Source of the DNA: Neurospora tetrasperma FGSC 2508
Taxonomy: Eukaryota > Ascomycota > Sordariomycetes > Sordariales > Sordariaceae
Reading direction: 5' to 3'
Length of the DNA: 64,000 bases
Assembly (NCBI RefSeq): GCF_000213175.1
Contig: NW_009799099.1
Location: 5,337,985 to 5,401,984 of the forward strand
A program made the translations under genes and the position numbers. Under the pieces are notes generated by a model that was not told the DNA's origin, did no database searches, and saw only the letters and a list, made by a program, of their open reading frames with translations. Positions 58,569-64,000 of the stretch are shown one piece after another (position 1 is the stretch's first letter; every line of letters begins with the position of its first letter).

Positions 58569-59176
58569 AGACGGGATGGATTTGTGGTAACGAGGGATGG
58601 ATGCTATTGGCACTGATCTTGATTTCCACTTGGGTTGTCCGAAAATATGAGAAAAGAATGAATGGGTGAGAGTCCTGAAAGTAAACGAAACCTCCTCAAG
58701 GAGGCAGGCAAGATAAGAAACCAGTGAGCTGCTGTGATAGTTTCAATTTCAGCTGCCTGCTTTTGAATTGATCAAGATCGAAAATGGAAACGTCGACAAA
58801 CAGTCAGAAGTGGTGCTTTGGACAAATGAACTATGTACATAGACCAAGAACGCCGTCCCGGCAAGGGTAATGTGGTGTGGAGAGTACTCCCAGACGCCAG
58901 AACTTGTCGGCACCCCAGATGTGATCAACTAATAAAACAAACGAAAAGAAAAGTGGTATATAACTGTTAATGTCCCGAGACTTGGCATAAGTCTCTTTCG
59001 AATCCCAACCAATTATCCAAGCCCAGCTCTTTACGTCAACCAAAAAGCTCTAGTCATAACATGAGTTTTCAATCGCCGAAACCCCTGACCGCCGAAGCTA
59101 TCCTTCTTTTTTATAACAAACAATTTTTTGAAACGATAGGTGCTCGCTGCGGTTTCCTCACAAATCACAAGAGTCT
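58569..59176. other. intergenic between convergent genes
   Basis: 3' flanks of the DUF1772 and Opi1 genes. No gene recognised. Confidence 0.4.
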
Positions 59177-61212
59177 CTACCTCATGGGAATATCACCGTT
59201 GATGGTAGCAACCTGGGGAAGAGGTTGGTCAATCAAAGGTCGAATCTCCTGCTCTGTGCCGTTCGCAGGGGTCATTTGGTTCATCTTCTTGTTCCTCCAG
59301 TCTTCCGCGTGATCGGTCGCGGTACGAATGATCTCCATGATCTGTGAGAAAATGTGCAATCCCTCTTTGCTAAAAGAGAGAGCCACCTTGGCAGCCTTGC
59401 GTACAAGTGCATTCGGGTCTTGCGTGTTTGGTTGCTCGCTCGAGGTAGTGGTTTTGCTAGCCTGACTCCAGACCATGGGAAGGCTGAGCAGATGATGCCG
59501 AACAAGGTTGCCGGCATTTTCGGGCAAAGCAGCGCCAGTGTAATTGGCAACAACCGAAGAGACGTCCTTGATGTTGGAGTAAATGCTCTTCCGAAGTTCA
59601 GTCATACGCTCCACCAGCCGCGTACGATCTTCTTCCGGCGCGGACCCGTTGGTCATGACGTGGTCTTCACGATCCCTCCTGGTTGTCGACCTGTCATACT
59701 GATCAAGTACTGAGCTCAGCTCGTTGGTGCCCTGCTGGAGCGTGTTGGTCACATCCCTCAACGTCTCAAGCACATACTTGAGCGAACGTAAACTTTCTTC
59801 CTTCATGGTCTCCTTGAGACTGGACGTGGTCACCTGGACCCGTCCGTTCCCCAGCTGCGCATGGAGAGCCGACTTTGGATCGACTGCTTGGCCATTTTGT
59901 TCAACCGTCTCAGAGTAAGCTGGCGATCGCTGGTCGTCATAGGCGGGCAACGTCTCAATGGTGCTGACCGAGGTCCGGCGGGATGCATCAGCAGTGGGAG
60001 CTTCTGAGAACCGTGCCTCGCCCCCTGTACCGTTTACTGGTCTCGAAGTCATATGTCGCTTGTTCTGGCCACTCTCACGAGTATCACTGGAACTTTTGGT
60101 CCGCTTTCCAAGAATCCATCTGACACCGGACTCGATCCCGGTTCTGCGACCGACATTGTTCACCGTGTCCGCGACAGGTATTAGCGAGCCCTCGACGTAT
60201 TCGAGGCCTGATCTGATGCGGGGAGAGAAGTTCTTAGTCTTTGTATAGAGGTGAGAAGATCGCTGTACCGTGCTTTCGATAATGGGATGGGCTGTAGTTA
60301 TTAGCGACAAGAGAGGCTCGGGTTCTTGGTTCTGGTCCGTCATCCTACGACGCAGTGGCGCATTACGGTTGGGAGGGGAAGAAACTGAATCTGGGGACCC
60401 ATTATTAGCAGCTGATAGAATGCAACGTGTGCTTGCGAGAACATACCGGTTTTCAATTCGTTCAGGGCGGAGATCGCCATCATGACCTGCGGATCATCCA
60501 GGCTGACACTGGTCGATCTTCGATCATGACGCTGCTGGGGAGATGCGCCACGTCCATCGTTGTCACTCTCAGCATAGTAGGCTGACAATGGGTTGGAGTT
60601 GGGCCAGACGAACTGTGGAGGAGGTTGTGGTGTTGGCGTTGGCTGCAAAGTTGGCAGCGAGCTTCCGACATTAAGCGAGGCTATCGAAGGGAGAGAATGA
60701 TCCGAGCTGCTCCTTTTGCGGTCCAGCTGAATAGGGGGAAGTTCGGTCGTAGGGCTGCCATCGAAGAGCGATAATGGTGCCGGCTCACGGGTCTGGAAAC
60801 GGTTTGACGATGGCGAGCGTGATCGTGGCTTGTTGGGCTGTAGTCCGTTTGAGGGAGGATGCAGAACAAGCGGCGGCAGCGAGGATAAGGAAGAAGCTGA
60901 AGCCTGCATTGTGGACGACGAAGATGCACTCAGTGCGGGCGAGTGCATCGAGTCCCAAATAGGGGGCAGCGTCGGGTATGCAGGCAGGACGGACAGGACA
61001 GGAGCCGAGGTGTTGTCGGCTTGCTCCTGTTTGGGGACCGGCACAGGATGCTGCTGTTGCTGTTGCTGGTGGTGTTGGTGTTGTTGTTGATGTTGATGTG
61101 CTTCATAATGCTGGTGGTGTTGCGGTGGTTGCTGATACTGCTGATGCTGCTGGTGCTCGTACTGCTGCGACGACGGCGAGTGCATGTGACGATGATGATG
61201 ATGATGTTCCAT
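59177..61212 (-). CDS. ccg-8: Opi1-family transcriptional regulator (CCG-8 orthologue)
   Basis: Homologue of yeast Opi1, the repressor that senses phosphatidic acid and controls inositol/phospholipid genes; in Neurospora the orthologue is clock-controlled gene 8. Exons 61212-60447 and 60390-59177 (intron 56 bp, GTATGT...CCCCAG) give 659 residues. In order: poly-His/poly-Gln N-terminus (residues 1-75), a Ser/Pro-rich region, DPQVMMAISALNELKT just before the splice, and the conserved Opi1 core LLSLITTAHPIIESTVQRS with RIRSGLEYVEGSLIPVADT and the following GIESGVRWILGKR. A second conserved part has SLKYVLETLRDVTNTLQQGTN and ends with helix-rich segments such as LVRKAAKVALSFSKEGL. ATG 61212 is the first Met of the His-rich segment; the frame stays open upstream to 61419 without similarity. 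Confidence 0.92.
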
Positions 61213-64000
61213 GCTACCTGGCTCGGATGGTGCCGTCACCAGGACGATTTCCAACGTTGAGATTCGCTGTTGCCGGCTACCGAGTTTCCACTTTTTCGTA
61301 TCCGCACCCTCGTCGCTAACTTGATTTCGTACTTGTGGACAATGCGCTGGCTGTGAAAGCCAATTCCAGCGGAGTCGCGACTCAGTCGTGCAGGGTCGAA
61401 GTGGAATCGGTCGAGGCAATCGCTGCTGTGCTTTCTAACATGTGCCGCCCAACAAGAGACGTGCTGCCAACGGGCCTTATGTACGGATGTTGTCTGATGT
61501 GTCCAAGCGTCGGAGCTTCTGAACGGAGCCGCCGTGCGGTAGATGCGGTTTAATTGAAACTGGATGGGCCCAAAAGGTTCGGTTTTTTTTTTTTCGAGGT
61601 GGCAAAAGTGGAAGCGCGGCGGCGGATGGAGTTGCCGATGCAGAGAAAGAGAGAAAAAAAAAAGTATGGATGTTGTGTTGGGAAGCGCAGACTTCAAGAC
61701 CGGAAAAAGAATTGGATCGTGGGTAATTGTCAATGCTTGCTTGAGACAAGGACCCTATTTCAATCACTATCGCTGTTGAAGGGAATGTCGCCTAAACGTT
61801 AGGTATGCGGAGTAGCAAGGAAGAAACAGAAACTCCCAAGAAAACAACAAGATCCAAGTTCGGTGAGGGTTAAGTTGGTTGTTGGTAAAAATGGCGTGGT
61901 GGTGGTGTCGAACATTAAAAAGTGGTTGGAAGAAAAGCCAATGGATCGATGGAAACATGCCCCGGAAACATGAAGGAAGGATTCGACGAGACGGGAGAGG
62001 ACCTAAACACTCACCAAAAAAAAGGGCGGACCACCTCACATGCTCTGGCAGTCACGCTCGGTGACATTTTGTGCCCTGTACCTACTTAGTGGAAGACGGT
62101 GGGATGACAGGACGGTTTGTAGCGCCCGTCTTGGCCTGGAGTCAATGTTGGATAAGTGTACTTCAAGTTACACCACTATGCAGGAGACTGAACTGTGCGA
62201 ATTGTCTCAACTTCTCTTCCGTGTGAGCTTCAAAGATATCAGATATCAGTGAGAGAGAGGGCGACATCTGATAGTGTATTGATGCTCGTGCATAGACTTT
62301 GCACCGTGGGGGGCCAAATTGGAAAAACGGAGATGGAAGAAGCTCATCAAAGCGGAAAAGCACGTGGGAATCACAAGCCCCATTTCCTTCCATACTTGTA
62401 GTGCTCCCTACCTACTTCTGGACCTTTTCACCCTTTCTCGTACATGAATGAGCCCATCGATTGACTCCGTAATTATCGTTCGAGCTTGTTATTCCTTTCA
62501 GTGCATGTCGTGCGTGACTGACTATGCGAGACCAATCCGACTACCTATGTAAGAAGGGCCTACCGAGTTTTCGGAAATGGTTTAATTGGGATCCGTTCCC
62601 AAGAATTATTGGATACATGACGTGAATCTGTAGGTGGGTTCCTCCCAACAAACATTCCATGGTGTTGTTTCTTGGTCTTCTTAGTGCCAAAGGGCAACGC
62701 CACGTCGAAGTCAGGCGGCCACAAAATGCAGCTATCTCCGAGGCTGGAATTAATCATTGCTTCCACTCTTGTGCTCGATTGTCTAGACACAAACCGGACG
62801 TCCAACGAAGCTGTGGTTTGTTTTGTTCTCCTCCCCAAAAGCTGTCGGGCAATCCGCATTGGGGGTAGCTGCCGTGGCTTTTAGCTGTTTTCACATCCAA
62901 TCCCCATCTTGCTAGGTAGCCTTGCTGGCCAGTCCAACACTCTAGGAACGAGACCCTTAATCACCCTTCACAATCGGTATCAGACATGATTGACACCATC
63001 GCGGACCCGTTGCAACTGTGCACGTTGACGTGCCCTGATGCTCTGCATTAGCTGCTGCTACGTATACCGCCCATGTAGGTGCTGTGTACGCTGTATGTAC
63101 CCCATACGCCGAGCTGCAACTCTGCGCTGGGTTCAATGGGTGCTGCTGGGCTGGGGTAAAGGCGCAAAGAAGGCCATTCATTGTGAGGTTTGTTGCTATC
63201 GCGAATCCCTCGTCCTCTTCAAACGTTCCCTTTGGCACTGTTGTCCCTCCCTTGGCCGTCAATCCTACCACCCTACCATGAATATTGGCTACCAACAATC
63301 GATCGCCGTGGAGTCCAAGTACCACTGACAGTGTGAGGCTCTCTGTTTTTGGAACCACATATCACGAAAACGGGACGGGCGAAACGGGAGTGGGAGAAAG
63401 AGACGGCACACAAACATGGCCTTGGAGAGCATGTGAATTGATGATGACGAGCCTCGACGGCACGATCGGCATCATCTCACCAACTGCATCCCAACAATTC
63501 CAGCAACATGGATATAGTGATATCAGACATCTGCCAGCTGCAACGGTATCTGTCTGTGCTTGCCGATCGCCAACAGCGATGTTGATGATGTATACAACTG
63601 AACAACTACTGTCAATCACGAGACGTACTGGCTCATCACGACTTATATAGCGGGTTTACACCTCCAAGTCTCGTACCGTCTTACCGCCCGTACTTTTGAC
63701 CAAATCTTATTTCCAAGACAGCAACTTTTGGCGACTTGGGGCAAAACCGCCCATCGTATCCAGCATGTGTTAGGTAAAATAAACGGACCTAAGCCACCAA
63801 AACGGAAGAGAGACTAGTCTAGTTTGCAAACCCTTTGTCGCAGTCCCAGGGATAGCCTGTCGATCCACCATCACATGCAAGGCGAAAGACTGTCGGTTCT
63901 CCCACGGCCACTTTCTGTTTCCCTGCACCATATCGAAGCTCCTACGTACCCCAATCCCTCCCCACGACTCACACTGATGAGACTAATGTCCACACCAGCA
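61213..64000. other. intergenic, upstream region of the Opi1/CCG-8 gene
   Basis: Nearly 2.8 kb with only short open frames and homopolymer tracts (T run near 61581, A run near 61653). No second gene recognised before the window ends; long upstream regions are common for fungal regulatory genes. Confidence 0.45.

Noticed and set aside
1-64000. CRISPR array or secondary-metabolite cluster
   Set aside because: No regularly spaced identical repeats, and no polyketide synthase, NRPS or terpene synthase found.

Overview
The window comes from a filamentous ascomycete, most likely a Sordariomycete close to Sordariales. Genes are split by short (51-91 bp) GT-AG introns with CTAAC/CTGAC branch sites. 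The orthologues include an Opi1/CCG-8 regulator, a CBM1-GH6 cellobiohydrolase and a Ppo fatty acid oxygenase. A 15 kb AT desert carries the C-to-T signature of repeat-induced point mutation (RIP).

Layout. 0.5-10.1 kb: FAD monooxygenase (probably frameshifted), Ppo-type fatty acid dioxygenase (broken by a 500 N gap flanked by a repeated contig end) and an amidohydrolase, all on +. 10.4-17.3 kb, all on -: a Gag-like membrane protein, a Crh-type GPI-anchored glycosyl hydrolase, AP-2 mu and an O-methyltransferase. 19.4-28.6 kb: an unknown zinc-knuckle/coiled-coil protein, a bestrophin-like channel, a degenerate tandem repeat region and an MFS anion permease. 30.1-39.3 kb: PLD-like protein, GH6 cellobiohydrolase, proline-rich protein, ThuA-like protein and HAD hydrolase. 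39.6-41.3 kb: a decayed short-chain dehydrogenase. 41.6-56.4 kb: AT-rich block with no intact gene. 57.1-61.2 kb: tRNA-Gly(GCC), an anthrone-oxygenase-like membrane protein and Opi1/CCG-8.

The AT-rich block can be partly decoded. A Tad1-like LINE lies on the minus strand (Gag zinc knuckle, endonuclease, reverse transcriptase, C-terminal Cys/His motif). A Rep/Pif1-helicase Helitron lies on the plus strand. Both are full of stops where Gln codons became TAA/TAG. Three GC-normal islands stand out inside them: a 375 bp solo LTR with a 5 bp target duplication, a 145 bp strongly structured element with a 7 bp target duplication, and a roughly 210 bp island with a perfect hairpin. Removing the solo LTR or the 145 bp element together with one target copy rejoins the host element's reading frame. 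That proves insertion, and it orders events: coding elements first, short elements later or exempt from RIP because they are short.

The genes are mostly unrelated housekeeping, wall, transport and catabolic functions. The only plausible functional grouping is the first three (monooxygenase, fatty acid dioxygenase, amidohydrolase), and that link is inference.
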